Positions 44,433-54,007 of a stretch of DNA of 64,000 bases are shown here, piece after piece. The notes below the pieces were generated by a model. It searched no databases. It was not told the DNA's origin and saw only the letters and a list, made by a program, of their open reading frames with translations. The position numbers were made by a program, and so were the translations under genes. Within the stretch, counting starts at the first letter, position 1. The number at the start of each line of letters is the position of its first letter. This DNA comes from Pseudobacter ginsenosidimutans (GTDB lineage: Bacteria > Bacteroidota > Bacteroidia > Chitinophagales > Chitinophagaceae), in assembly GCF_007970185.1 (NCBI RefSeq), contig NZ_CP042431.1:3596001-3660000 (forward strand). The letters are read 5' to 3'.

Positions 44433-47065
44433 ATCCGTTTGAATAGTTTCAGTATCTCGCTCAGGACAACGGGAATGATGCCCAGTCCGAGTGCATAGAT
44501 CCAGCCCTGGAGGTCCAGCATCTGCAGCCTGAATGCTTTTTGAAGTACCGGTAATCCCATTACCAGCAATTGAAGGACCAGTGCAAGGGCTACTGCGCCT
44601 ACCAGGTATTTGTTGGAGAATATCCCTGTCTGGAAAACGGATTTTACGGAATGCCTGAAAGTAAAAGAATAGAAGAGCTGGCTGCAGATAATGGTCATGA
44701 AGGCCATGGTTCTCGCATATTCATGTATGTTATCCGGGACTTGTTTGTCATATGGGCTGTAACCGTGCTCGTAATATCCGAACCAGAAAGCGCCGATGGT
44801 GAGCAGGCCAATGGCGATACCTCCAATAATGATCCTTTGAGCCGCTCCATGTGCGAAGAAGCTTTCATTGGGGCTGCGCGGTGATTGTTTCATCACATCG
44901 GGATCACCAGGATCCATGCCCAGTGCAATGGCAGGTAATGTATCTGTGAGCAGGTTGATCCATAAAAGTTGTGTAGCCATCAATGGCGCGGGCATGCCGA
45001 TCAGGATGGCTACTACCATCGCGATCACTTCGCCCACATTGCTGGCCAGCAGGAAGATCACAGACTTCTTTATGTTGTTGTAAATATTCCGTCCCTGTTC
45101 AATGGCGGCGATGATGGTGGCGAAATTATCATCCGCCAGGATCATATGCGCCGCATTCCTCGCCACATCCGTTCCTGTAACGCCCATGGCTACCCCAATA
45201 TCTGCGGTATTGAGGCTGGGTGCATCATTCACGCCATCACCCGTCATCGAAACAATCTGTCCTTCCGATTTGAAGGCGCGTACGATCTTTACTTTGTGCT
45301 CTGGTGAAACCCTGGCAAAAACGCGGTAGGAGGTCAGTTGCCGGTCACCGTCAGGATTTCGTTTCAATTCTGAACCGGTGATTGCCTGCTTTTTGTTATC
45401 GGCAATGCCGAGGTCTTTGGCGATGGCGAAGGCTGTATCCTTGTGATCTCCTGTGATCATCACCGTTGTGATACCCGCCTGTTTTGCCTGCCTGATACTG
45501 TCCTTTACTTCCGGCCTGGGCGGGTCCATCATGCCTACCATGCCGATCAGCACCAGGTCTTTTTCCATTTCTTCATGATCGATGAGCCCGTCCAGTGATT
45601 TATAGGCCGCTGCCAGTGTGCGGAGCGCATTGGCAGACATGTTTTTGGTGGCTTTTTTGAATTGTTCGATATGTCCGGTGGTGATGGGAATGGCTTCTCC
45701 GTTATGCTGCACCATCGTACAACGATCGAGGAGATTGTCGATTGCGCCCTTGGTGTACACTGTCAGTTTTCCATTTTCTTCCTGGATGGTGGACATCAGT
45801 TTCCTGTCGGAGTCGAATGGTAATTCATCTTTTCTCTTCGTTTCTGTTGCTAATTTATTCCTGTCGATACCCAGTTGGTCGCCCAGTCTGAGCAGGGCTA
45901 TTTCTGTTGGATCGCCGGTGCCTTCACCATTCTCGAAAGTGGCGTCGGAACAAAGGATCATGGCTTTTGAAAGAAGAAGTGCTGCATCCGATGGAGCATT
46001 TTCTTTTTCTTTCAGTTCCACTTCCTGATCGGTGAGATCGAAGAAGCGCACCACCGTCATTTTATTTTGTGTGAGTGTTCCTGTTTTATCGGAGCAAACA
46101 ACTGTAACGGAGCCGAGTGTTTCAACAGCCGGTAATTTTTTGATGATGGCTTTCTTGCGGGCCATCCTGGTAACACCGATAGACAGCACCACTGCAACGA
46201 TGGCGGCCAGTCCTTCAGGAATACTGGCCACTGCCAGTGATACGGCTGTAAGGAAATTCTCTGCAAGGTCCCTTCCCTGGAACCAGGCCAGTCCGAACAT
46301 GACAACACAAACACCGATCGCAATCTTTCCCAAAGTTTTGCCCAGCTCATCCAGTCTTTTTTCGAGTGGCGTTTTTTCTTCTTTTTCCTGGTTGATGATA
46401 TCGGCGATCTTGCCCACTTCTGTTTTCATACCGGTTTCCACTACTACACCAAGGCCCCTTCCGTAAGTGACTACGGTAGACATGAAGGCCATATTCACCT
46501 GGTCGCCCAAAGGAATATTGCCATCCTGCAGATCTGCGTTGGCGTCTTTTTCAGAAGGAACGGATTCTCCGGTGAGCGCTGATTCTTCAATTTGCAGATT
46601 GGCCGATTCCAGCAAACGCACATCGGCTGCCACAAAACGGCCTGCTTCCAGCACCAGGATATCCCCCGGCACGATCATTTCCGATGCGATCTCCGAAACT
46701 GTTCCGTTCCTCTTTACCAGAGCTTTTGGTGCGGAGAGGTCCTTGAGTGCATCGATCGCATTCCCTGCTTTCACTTCCTGTATCACACCCAGAACAGCAT
46801 TGATAATGATCACCAGCAGGATGATGGTGCCATCTATATATTCTCCCATGGCCATTGTGATTACAACGGCGCCAAAAAGTACATAGATCAGCGTGTCTTT
46901 CAGTTGTGCAATAAATAAAGAGAAAACAGAACGCCGTTTCCGGGCGGTGAGCTTATTATGACCATACTGCTGCAAGCGGGCAGCAGCCTCATTGTCGTTC
47001 AACCCTTTTCCTGTATCCGCATGAAGTTCTTCCAGCGTTTGCTGTATCGATTTTGAAAACCACAT
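44411..47065 (-). CDS. Cation-transporting P-type ATPase, Ca2+ (P2A) type
   Basis: An 884-residue ATPase with all core motifs: actuator 'TGES' (165-168), phosphorylation site Asp326 in 'CSDKTGTLTQNKM', nucleotide-binding 'KGA' and hinge 'TGDGVNDAPSL'. Transmembrane ion-site residues include Glu284 in 'ASIPEGLAAIVAVVL' on M4 and 'NVGEV' plus 'NLLTDTLPAIALG' on M5/M6, as in bacterial SERCA-like pumps. About ten membrane helices are present. It would export Ca2+ (possibly Mn2+) using ATP. There is no N-terminal metal-binding CxxC, which argues against a Cu/Cd pump. It lies 86 bp after a hydrolase gene; operon status is unclear. Confidence 0.94.
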   Translation of the reverse strand: MWFSKSIQQTLEELHADTGKGLNDNEAAARLQQYGHNKLTARKRRSVFSLFIAQLKDTLIYVLFGAVVITMAMGEYIDGTIILLVIIINAVLGVIQEVKAGNAIDALKDLSAPKALVKRNGTVSEIASEMIVPGDILVLEAGRFVAADVRLLESANLQIEESALTGESVPSEKDANADLQDGNIPLGDQVNMAFMSTVVTYGRGLGVVVETGMKTEVGKIADIINQEKEEKTPLEKRLDELGKTLGKIAIGVCVVMFGLAWFQGRDLAENFLTAVSLAVASIPEGLAAIVAVVLSIGVTRMARKKAIIKKLPAVETLGSVTVVCSDKTGTLTQNKMTVVRFFDLTDQEVELKEKENAPSDAALLLSKAMILCSDATFENGEGTGDPTEIALLRLGDQLGIDRNKLATETKRKDELPFDSDRKLMSTIQEENGKLTVYTKGAIDNLLDRCTMVQHNGEAIPITTGHIEQFKKATKNMSANALRTLAAAYKSLDGLIDHEEMEKDLVLIGMVGMMDPPRPEVKDSIRQAKQAGITTVMITGDHKDTAFAIAKDLGIADNKKQAITGSELKRNPDGDRQLTSYRVFARVSPEHKVKIVRAFKSEGQIVSMTGDGVNDAPSLNTADIGVAMGVTGTDVARNAAHMILADDNFATIIAAIEQGRNIYNNIKKSVIFLLASNVGEVIAMVVAILIGMPAPLMATQLLWINLLTDTLPAIALGMDPGDPDVMKQSPRSPNESFFAHGAAQRIIIGGIAIGLLTIGAFWFGYYEHGYSPYDKQVPDNIHEYARTMAFMTIICSQLFYSFTFRHSVKSVFQTGIFSNKYLVGAVALALVLQLLVMGLPVLQKAFRLQMLDLQGWIYALGLGIIPVVLSEILKLFKRMNKRSTP

Positions 47066-47151
47066 AGGCCATTTGTTATTTTGTCCAATGGGGCAAGAGG
47101 ACTGACAAAAGCAGGCCCTATAAAATTAATGGAAAGCAATCAAATAGCAGC

Positions 47152-48066
47152 TTAGAATCCATTCTCTTTTAACCAGCTCAGCAATGCCTTGAACCAATTG
47201 TTCTGACTGTTGAGGTCCGTGAGTGCAAATCCATGTCCACCCGATTGAAGGATATGCATTTCCGTTTTTACATTTTTTTCCAGCAGGGCATTGAAAAAAG
47301 CTAAAGTGTTTTTTACGGGGATCACATCATCATCGATGGCGTGTACCAGGAATGAGGGTGGTGTTTGGCTGGTCACCTGTTTGTCTGTACTGTACAGGTC
47401 CAATGTTTCGGGGCTGGGATTTTTGCCGATCAGGTTTTCCCGCGTTCTTGGAATCGCAGGATCATAGATGATCACGGGATAGAGCAGGGCGATGAAATCC
47501 GGACTGAGATTGTTGTTGCCGGGATTGTCGATCACTATTTTACTTACTTGTGTGGCTGCAGATGATACCAGGTGACCTCCGGCGGAAAGGCCCATGGCGC
47601 CTATCTTTTGAGAGTGGATGCCCCATAAGGCTGCGTTTTTGCGTACCAGTTGGATGGCTGCCTGTGCGTCCTGCAACGGTCCGATGGATTTGTTGATCAT
47701 GATGCTATCGTGCGGCAAGCGGTATTTTGCAATGAAGGCAGTGATCCCTTCTTTACACAATGCATTGGCGATCTCTATGCAGGCATCCAGCGATAACAAA
47801 AAGTACCCGCCACCCGGAAAAATGATCACGGCAGTTCCACTGACATTCCCCTTAGCAGGGAAAAAAGGGATCAGTCCCGGACGGGTAACCATTCTTACCC
47901 TGTTGAGGCTGTCTGTGCTTTCCTGGTAATTGGCAGGCGCTTTTATGGAATTCGGGACCTCACCGGAGTAAAGTGGAATGAAACTGTTCTGTGCAAAGAT
48001 GGACTGCGCAGTCAATACGATGAAGAAGAAAGCGATCATTCGCTTCGGACTTTTGAAAACAGGCAT
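47152..48066 (-). CDS. Alpha/beta hydrolase, acetyl-esterase/BD-FAE-like
   Basis: A 304-residue exported hydrolase (signal peptide to ~25, ..AQSIFAQ). The oxyanion loop 'IIFPGGGYFLLS' stands where HGGG lies in related esterases, the nucleophile elbow is 'GLSAGGHLVSS', and the catalytic acid/base pair is suggested by 'HAIDDDVIPVKNT' and 'GGHGFALTD'. The arrangement matches the endo-xylanase-associated esterase (BD-FAE/Aes-like) group, often acting on acetylated or feruloylated plant glycans. It lies 69 bp after an AraC regulator in the same direction and may be its target. Exact substrate unknown. Confidence 0.85.
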   Translation of the reverse strand: MPVFKSPKRMIAFFFIVLTAQSIFAQNSFIPLYSGEVPNSIKAPANYQESTDSLNRVRMVTRPGLIPFFPAKGNVSGTAVIIFPGGGYFLLSLDACIEIANALCKEGITAFIAKYRLPHDSIMINKSIGPLQDAQAAIQLVRKNAALWGIHSQKIGAMGLSAGGHLVSSAATQVSKIVIDNPGNNNLSPDFIALLYPVIIYDPAIPRTRENLIGKNPSPETLDLYSTDKQVTSQTPPSFLVHAIDDDVIPVKNTLAFFNALLEKNVKTEMHILQSGGHGFALTDLNSQNNWFKALLSWLKENGF

Positions 48067-48135
48067 GATGTAAGGATTTTAGCAAATCCAAAAGTATCCT
48101 GGCGGATGCCGGAGCGATATGCAAAAATGCTCAAA

Positions 48136-49050
48136 TCAGGATGAAGTAATCCTGTAAAGAAGTGGCTGCAGGCCATAGGCCGATTTGAATGCGCGGCAGA
48201 AAGCGCTTACAGATTCAAACCCTGTATCCATGGAAATATCCTGAACGGGCAGGCTGCTTTGTTTCAGCAATGAAGCGGCATGTTCCAGCCTGATACGGAT
48301 AAGGTATTGATGCGGCGTACATCCGAATGCAGCCCTGAACTGCTTCACCAGTTGCGGAACGGAAAGGTGTGAACAGGCCCCGATCTTGTGCAGGTCCAGT
48401 TGTTCATAATAAGAAGAATGGAGCAGGTCTCTCGCCATGCAAACGCGTTTGTAAAGCTCATGCCTGGTGCTTGCTTTGATCGCGTTGATACTGGCTTTCT
48501 TTTTCAGATCGGTTCTGTGCGCAGTGATCAGATGCCCCAGTAAAAAGATGAGCAGCTCATCTGTGGGGAATTCGTTGTTGTTTTGTTTTTCGAGTGTGGC
48601 AACCAGTTGGTGCAAATGCGATTGCAATGATGAAGTAAGCGGATTGAGCGTTTGAAAGAATTCAGGAAGAATACCATTGTTTGTATGAGGCTGATCGAGC
48701 TGTTGTTCTGTACTGTATAGCAAATCATGGAAAACTGCAGCAGCGAAATCCTTTTGGAAAAAAACAGAAAGGCATTTTACTTTTTCACCTTCATGTATCC
48801 TGCAGGAATAATGCTGATCATCGTTCAGGACCAGGTATTGTCCGGGCCTCACTGCCAGCCTGCGATGATCGATGCCATACCATTCTTCGCCCTGTAAAAT
48901 GGTTTTGATGCTCAGGCAGCCTGCATGATCATCGCAATAGCTGTTGCTGCTTTCTGCATTGAAAACAATATTGTGTTTTTTGAATTGACTGAAATGAGCT
49001 GTTTCGTCAAATCCCGGAGCTGTATGATCTGGTAAGCTGGTGAAATACAT
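48136..49050 (-). CDS. AraC-family transcriptional regulator
   Basis: A 304-residue regulator from the ATG at 49048-49050; the frame opens six codons earlier at a TTG. The N-terminal ~180 residues are a cupin-like sensor ('AVRPGQYLVLNDDQHYSCRIHEG'), and the C-terminal ~100 an AraC double helix-turn-helix ('LHKIGACSHLSVPQLVKQFRAAFGCTPHQYLIRIRLEHAASLLKQ', 'DISMDTGFESVSAFCRAFKSAYG'). It is divergent from the TonB receptor at 49214 and upstream of an esterase gene, either of which it could control. The ligand is unknown. Confidence 0.92.
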   Translation of the reverse strand: MYFTSLPDHTAPGFDETAHFSQFKKHNIVFNAESSNSYCDDHAGCLSIKTILQGEEWYGIDHRRLAVRPGQYLVLNDDQHYSCRIHEGEKVKCLSVFFQKDFAAAVFHDLLYSTEQQLDQPHTNNGILPEFFQTLNPLTSSLQSHLHQLVATLEKQNNNEFPTDELLIFLLGHLITAHRTDLKKKASINAIKASTRHELYKRVCMARDLLHSSYYEQLDLHKIGACSHLSVPQLVKQFRAAFGCTPHQYLIRIRLEHAASLLKQSSLPVQDISMDTGFESVSAFCRAFKSAYGLQPLLYRITSS

Positions 49051-49103
49051 GCGCTGCTGCTTCAACAATATAATATTATGAAAAACCCCTAAGCTGTGGA
49101 AAT

Positions 49104-49111
49104 TAGTTTTG
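49104..49111 (+). promoter_or_regulatory. Candidate -7 element upstream of the TonB receptor
   Basis: TAGTTTTG is a perfect match to TAnnTTTG, 102 bp before the receptor ATG in the divergent AraC/receptor gap. No good -33 TTTG is found at the standard spacing, so it is tentative. Confidence 0.35.
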
Positions 49112-49213
49112 TGGTGAATACTGAAAAAATGGACGTTTTGTGCTGGTGTTGTCCCTAAAGTTGAAGATATTCGTTAAAGCATTCTTGCCCTGGTTTTGTA
49201 ATAATGTACACAC

Positions 49214-51601
49214 ATGATCCTGGCGCCACGATCTGTAATAAAGCATTCCGTGTTGATGGCATTGTTCCTGATGTTGGGGCCTCTGTTTGCATACGCGCAG
49301 GAACACAGGTTAACGCTGATCGTTCATGATAGTCTCGATCTTCCCGTCAGCAATGCTTCCGTGCGGGTAAATGGCAGGACCACACCTGCGGACTCCCTGG
49401 GAAGGATCTCGCTTCGCCTGCCATCCGGCAAATTCAAAATTTCGGTTACAGCAATAGGTTATATCGATACAGTATTTTCCCTCTCCCTGATGGAAGATCT
49501 GGAGTTCAGGCTGGCGCTGCGCTTCACGCAGCAAGCACTGCAGGCGGTGGTGGTTTCGGGAAGTCGCAGCCTGCAACGGAACCAGATGAGCGTGCATACG
49601 CTGGACATGGCGCAGATCCAGAAGCTGCCCGTGATACTGGGCGAGGTGGACCCCATGAAGACCATCACACTACTCCCTGGTGTGAAGAGTGGTGGCGATG
49701 CCAGTTCCGGTATTTATGTGCGCGGCGGAGGGCCTGATCAAAATCTGGTTCTGCTGGATGGTATTCCCGTGTACAATCCCAATCACCTTCTTGGTTTCTT
49801 CAGTGTATTCAATGGCGACGCCGTCAAAAATATCGAAGTGATCAAAGGCGGAATGCCTGCTGAGTACGGCGGACGACTGAGCAGTGTGATTGCCGTGAAT
49901 TCGAAAGATGGCAACCGTGATACACTCAAAGCTTCCGGTGGGATCGGGCTGATCTCTTCCCGCTTATCGCTTGAAGGACCCGTGATCAAAAAAAGATCCG
50001 CTTTCAATATCAGTTTCCGCAGGACTTATATAGACCAGGTAGCAAAACTCATTGCGCCGGACTCGATCGGCAGGAATGGTTATTTCTTTTACGATGTAAA
50101 TGCCAGGGCCGATTTCCAGCTTAACAGGAATAATGGACTCTATCTTACTTTCTATACGGGAAAAGACAAGTTCAATTTCGTTGATGACGATGACGATGGC
50201 CCTGCCCGCGAATTCAATGCCAACTGGGGCAATACCATTGCAGGGCTCACCTGGAAGCAACAATTGAACAACCAGTGGAAACAGGAGCTGGCTGTTGTTC
50301 GCAATGATTTCAATTTGTCCAGCCGTATTGCTTTCGGTTCCAACAGTATCATTCTTTCTTCAGGACTTACAGACTACCAGCTGAAGAACGACTGGAGCTA
50401 TACTCCTCAGCCCTGGATGCGCTGGAAAGCCGGATGGCAATATGTCTGGCATAGCTTCCGTCCGGGTGCAGGGGAATCCAATCAGGGTGTTCAGGAGTTC
50501 AGGTCGCACATCAGTGATCAGCAGGCGAGGGAAGCGGCCGCTTATCTCAGTGCTGACATCGATGTGAGTACCGACTTCAATATCATTGCCGGGCTTCGTT
50601 ACAGTTATTTCAACCAGGTAGGCCCAACCGAACGTGTACTCTATGATCCGGAAGGTGCACCTACAGGAGAGACAGAATCGTACAAAAAAGGAGAAAGCAT
50701 TGTGCGCTATCATTATCCTGAGCCAAGGATCAGCCTTCTGTACAAACTCAATACCAGCGCCAATTTCAAACTATCGTATACGCGCACTTATCAATACCTG
50801 CACCTGGCTACCACCAGCGCTGCCACATTTCCCAGTGATCTGTGGATCCCTTCCAGTCGCCTGATCAAACCTGGTATTGCCGACCAGGTGGCTGCCGGCT
50901 TCTTTAAAGGATTTGCGGAAGGAAAATATGAAATGAGTGTGGAAGCCTATTACAAAACACTGAAGAACCAGATCGAATTCAAGCCCGGAGCGCGTCTGTT
51001 ACTCAATCAGAATATAGAGGGTGAAATGATCTTCGGCGAAGGCAAGGCTTATGGTATCGAAGTCTTTTTCCAGAAAAAAACAGGACGCCTCAATGGCTGG
51101 ATCGGTTATACACTGAGCCGCTCGGAGAGAACTTTCCCGGACATGAACGAGGGCAAAGCATTTCCGTATCGTTATGATCGCACACATGATATCAGTGTGG
51201 TAGCTAATTATCAGCTCAGCAAAAAATGGCATGCATCGGCTGTGTTCGTGTACGGCACCGGCAATGCGCTTACGATGCCAACCGGAAGGTTCGTGTACAG
51301 CATCGGTTATGACGGACGCGAAAATCAGCCGGTGTTCACCAATATCAACCAGTACGATAAGATCAACGATTACAGGATGCCTGCCTATCACCGGATGGAC
51401 CTTGCATTTACCTATACCAGAAAACCGGATACCCAACGCCGTTATAAAAGCAGCTGGGTATTCGGGCTGTATAATTTGTACAACCGCGAAAACCCTTATT
51501 TCATCTACATCGATGCAGATGAGGAAGACCGGACCATCAAGGGAAAGAAAGTATTCCTGTTCCCGGTGATACCCGGCATTACCTGGAATTTTAAATTTTA
51601 A
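49214..51601 (+). CDS. TonB-dependent receptor with carboxypeptidase-regulatory-like domain
   Basis: A 795-residue receptor: signal peptide to ~28 (..LFAYAQE), a carboxypeptidase-regulatory-like domain (~32-110, 'VHDSLDLPVSNASVRVNG'), and a plug with 'MKTITLLPGVKSGGDASSGIYVRGGGPDQNLVLLDGIPVYNPNHLLGFFSVFN' and 'GGMPAEYGGRLSSVIAV'. The barrel ends in '..VIPGITWNFKF' with terminal Phe. It lacks the SusC hallmark and has a DUF4249 partner 3 bp downstream, a pairing common in Bacteroidota. The transported compound is unknown; iron complexes, peptides or small glycans are possible. Confidence 0.93.
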   Translation: MILAPRSVIKHSVLMALFLMLGPLFAYAQEHRLTLIVHDSLDLPVSNASVRVNGRTTPADSLGRISLRLPSGKFKISVTAIGYIDTVFSLSLMEDLEFRLALRFTQQALQAVVVSGSRSLQRNQMSVHTLDMAQIQKLPVILGEVDPMKTITLLPGVKSGGDASSGIYVRGGGPDQNLVLLDGIPVYNPNHLLGFFSVFNGDAVKNIEVIKGGMPAEYGGRLSSVIAVNSKDGNRDTLKASGGIGLISSRLSLEGPVIKKRSAFNISFRRTYIDQVAKLIAPDSIGRNGYFFYDVNARADFQLNRNNGLYLTFYTGKDKFNFVDDDDDGPAREFNANWGNTIAGLTWKQQLNNQWKQELAVVRNDFNLSSRIAFGSNSIILSSGLTDYQLKNDWSYTPQPWMRWKAGWQYVWHSFRPGAGESNQGVQEFRSHISDQQAREAAAYLSADIDVSTDFNIIAGLRYSYFNQVGPTERVLYDPEGAPTGETESYKKGESIVRYHYPEPRISLLYKLNTSANFKLSYTRTYQYLHLATTSAATFPSDLWIPSSRLIKPGIADQVAAGFFKGFAEGKYEMSVEAYYKTLKNQIEFKPGARLLLNQNIEGEMIFGEGKAYGIEVFFQKKTGRLNGWIGYTLSRSERTFPDMNEGKAFPYRYDRTHDISVVANYQLSKKWHASAVFVYGTGNALTMPTGRFVYSIGYDGRENQPVFTNINQYDKINDYRMPAYHRMDLAFTYTRKPDTQRRYKSSWVFGLYNLYNRENPYFIYIDADEEDRTIKGKKVFLFPVIPGITWNFKF

Positions 51602-51604
51602 GCG

Positions 51605-52531
51605 ATGTGTAGAATGACTGTTTTGCAGAACCTGGTGCTGACAACCATTGTTTCTTTTTTCACTTCCTGTGAAAAGGATTTCGATATCAATCTAAAACCC
51701 AATAAGCCATTGCTGATTGTGGAAGGGTATATCAACAATGAACTGCCATCATACAATTATGTGATATTGGGAAGAAGCCAGGATTACTTCAATACTGATT
51801 TTGAAAATATCGCAGTAACCGGCGCGAAAGTGAGTGTTACCGAAGGCCGGCTCCTGCCAAACAATACCTATGAATGGAATGCGGCTTCAAAAAAGGAACT
51901 AACGGAAGCGCGTATCCCATTACTGGATTATGCTCTGGTGCCCGGCTTATATTTTGATCCCGCACTCATCACTGATCCTGCTGATGCGCTGATGGGAAGG
52001 CCGGGTTATCATTACCTGCTGGAGATCGAAGCGGATGGAAAAAAATATTCAGCTACAACGGCCATGCTGCCTCCTGTACGGGTAGATAGTTTGACTATCG
52101 GCAATTATTACAATGATGACCTGGATGATGGCAGCATTGTTCTGAAAGGCAGGATCACCGTACATTACAAAGATCCTGATACTATCGGTAATACACAGTT
52201 GTATTACTGGCAGGCGCAGAGCGAAGGCCCTCACTTCGGATGGGGTGGCATGGGAGCAGGCAGGTATTCACCCGGCACTGATGATCTCGTGAATGGGCAA
52301 TACATAAGACTTACACATGGCGGTGGATTTGTGATGGGTGATTCAGTGATCTACCATATGGCCAGTGTGGAAAGGAAAGTATATAATTTCTGGGACAGTT
52401 TCAATAAGGCCCGCGCCAACGGTGGCCCATTCTCCACACCTGCAACAATTTCCAGCACCATCAGCGGAGAAGATGTACTCGGATGTTTCAGTGGATTCAG
52501 CCTGAGCTCAAAAGCTGTGCGGATCAAATAA
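51605..52531 (+). CDS. DUF4249 domain-containing lipoprotein
   Basis: A 308-residue lipoprotein (lipobox FTSC, Cys22, then 'EKDFDINLKPNKPLLIVEGYINNE', the DUF4249 signature). A beta-rich body follows with 'GYHYLLEIEADGKKYSATTAMLPPVRVDSL'. DUF4249 proteins are encoded directly after TonB receptors of the type found here (the gap is 3 bp) and are thought to be their surface partners, analogous to SusD. No enzymatic motif is visible. Convergent with the MORN-repeat gene 6 bp away. Confidence 0.9.
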   Translation: MCRMTVLQNLVLTTIVSFFTSCEKDFDINLKPNKPLLIVEGYINNELPSYNYVILGRSQDYFNTDFENIAVTGAKVSVTEGRLLPNNTYEWNAASKKELTEARIPLLDYALVPGLYFDPALITDPADALMGRPGYHYLLEIEADGKKYSATTAMLPPVRVDSLTIGNYYNDDLDDGSIVLKGRITVHYKDPDTIGNTQLYYWQAQSEGPHFGWGGMGAGRYSPGTDDLVNGQYIRLTHGGGFVMGDSVIYHMASVERKVYNFWDSFNKARANGGPFSTPATISSTISGEDVLGCFSGFSLSSKAVRIK

Positions 52532-52537
52532 AAAGTA

Positions 52538-53398
52538 TCAGGACTTCATCTTCACCACATCTTTCAATTTCCCGTTGTCTGAGTATAATTGGATATACAG
52601 AAGTTTACCCTGTTTATTGTAGAATTTCCAGTCGCCGTTTGGTCTTCCCTGTTTGTAACTGCCCACAGCCAGCACTGTAGCATCATTATTCCATTCGTTC
52701 CATAGCCCGTCTCTCACGCCATTCTTGTAATAGCCCGAGTCCCGGGTCTTTCCGTCAGGAAAGAAATTCATATATAAGCCATGATGCAGGCATTGATTGA
52801 AAGGCGCGTGATAACTGTTCTGGCTTGCATTCCTCTCAACCCTTTTCGATAATGAATTGAGTTGTTCTCCAGAATGATCATTGTCAAGCGCATGATAAGA
52901 GTAGCTGGCCGTCATGAGATGTTTGGCGGCATTCATATTTTGTCTGGCAATTCCGGTGAGTGCATAAAATGTACTGCGTCCATCTTTCCGCAGGATCTCA
53001 TTTTTCACATAAGCCAGCTTTTCTGCATTGTAAGTGCGGATGGTGCGGAGCGTGCCATCGGGATAATATGTTTTCCATTCTCCATCGGGAACGGATTTCT
53101 GCATACGGCCGGAATCCAGCACCTGGCCTGGTTTGTAGAAGCTCATCCAGTTGCCCTGCAATTGATTGCGTTTCACGCTGCTTACAAAAATGGTATCGCC
53201 ACCGGAACTCAGTCCGGTCAGTTGATCACCCACACGGGAAAGATGATCATCGATAAGCAATTTATGGGAAGCGGTTGCCGAGATGGCCGGAATGGGCGCC
53301 GGCAACGTTCTGGGGATAGCATAGGTGACCTTATTCTGCGAAAAAACATTTGACAGGAATAAAATCCCTAACCCCGATATGAGCAGGTGTTTATTCAT
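52538..53398 (-). CDS. Exported MORN-repeat (YwqK-like) protein
   Basis: A 286-residue exported protein from the ATG at 53396-53398; the frame opens six codons earlier without a better signal. A signal peptide (MNKHLLISGLGILFLSNVFSQ) is followed by several MORN-like units: 'GNWMSFYKPGQVLDSG', 'DGEWKTYYPDGTLRTIRTYN', 'HGLYMNFFPDGKTRDSGYYKNGVRDGLWNEW' and 'NGDWKFYNKQGKLLYIQLY'. Databases often call such proteins YwqK-family antitoxins, but no toxin gene is adjacent and an exported protein is unlikely to be an antitoxin. Function unknown. Confidence 0.82.
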   Translation of the reverse strand: MNKHLLISGLGILFLSNVFSQNKVTYAIPRTLPAPIPAISATASHKLLIDDHLSRVGDQLTGLSSGGDTIFVSSVKRNQLQGNWMSFYKPGQVLDSGRMQKSVPDGEWKTYYPDGTLRTIRTYNAEKLAYVKNEILRKDGRSTFYALTGIARQNMNAAKHLMTASYSYHALDNDHSGEQLNSLSKRVERNASQNSYHAPFNQCLHHGLYMNFFPDGKTRDSGYYKNGVRDGLWNEWNNDATVLAVGSYKQGRPNGDWKFYNKQGKLLYIQLYSDNGKLKDVVKMKS

Positions 53399-54007
53399 GG
53401 TAGTGACATTAAACAAGCATCACAAATTTACTGCAATCGATATGAAAGGGGGATTAAAATCGGAGGCTGGGTGCGGGGCGCAAAGAGCTGTTGTAAATAG
53501 GGCGTGGGTCGCAAAGGGATATGAACGGCGGCTGGAAAACAAACCAGCGCAGGAGGATGATTGATCGGCTTTTGATTGGGGAGATGGGCGGTGGTGCTGA
53601 GCCGGGCTTTTTCGCTTATGTTTTCAAGGCCACCTTTTCATATCACCTTTGCTCCCATGTCCCCGGACGTGTAACAACAATGGATCCACCGCTCACCAGC
53701 CCTCGATAGAAGGGGTGGGATGGGGGGAAATGTGCATCACTCTGAGTAAAGGTTGCAGTGGGTGTCTGAGTAGAATGAGGGTTTGTAATTGTGCACAGTT
53801 CAATAACTTTTCCAGATCAGCAATGTCGCCTGTGAGGAAGGGGCCGGGAGCGCGGGGATGGGGAAAGGGCCTTTGAAACAAAAGCGAATAAGCACAATAA
53901 CATTACCACAGTACAATCCATTCAACCCACAGCTCAGTAACGAACAAAATGCGTTGGTTTGTTTCATCAGCCCGACTTCACCCTCCCCCGCTCCCGGCAA
54001 CAAAAAC
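53399..54007. other. ~610-bp intergenic region without recognisable gene
   Basis: Between the MORN-repeat gene and the saccharopine-dehydrogenase-like gene. Short frames exist on both strands, but none has a recognisable fold, signal peptide or good neighbour spacing. The stretch contains unusually G-rich patches (around 53575-53600, 53710-53725 and 53830-53870) unlike the flanking genes. Besides the -7 element at 53423-53430, no hairpin or repeat stands out. It may be decayed coding sequence. Confidence 0.5.
53423..53430 (-). promoter_or_regulatory. Candidate -7 element of the MORN-repeat gene
   Basis: On the minus strand this reads TAAATTTG, a perfect TAnnTTTG, 25 bp before the ATG at 53398. 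A -33 element at the right spacing is not convincing. Confidence 0.4.

Noticed and set aside
52538-53398. Toxin-antitoxin system suggested by the YwqK-family label
   Set aside because: The protein is exported and no toxin-like gene is adjacent.
53693-53881. Short frames on both strands in the 53399-54007 gap
   Set aside because: Proline/glycine-rich and low-complexity; nothing that looks like a folded protein.
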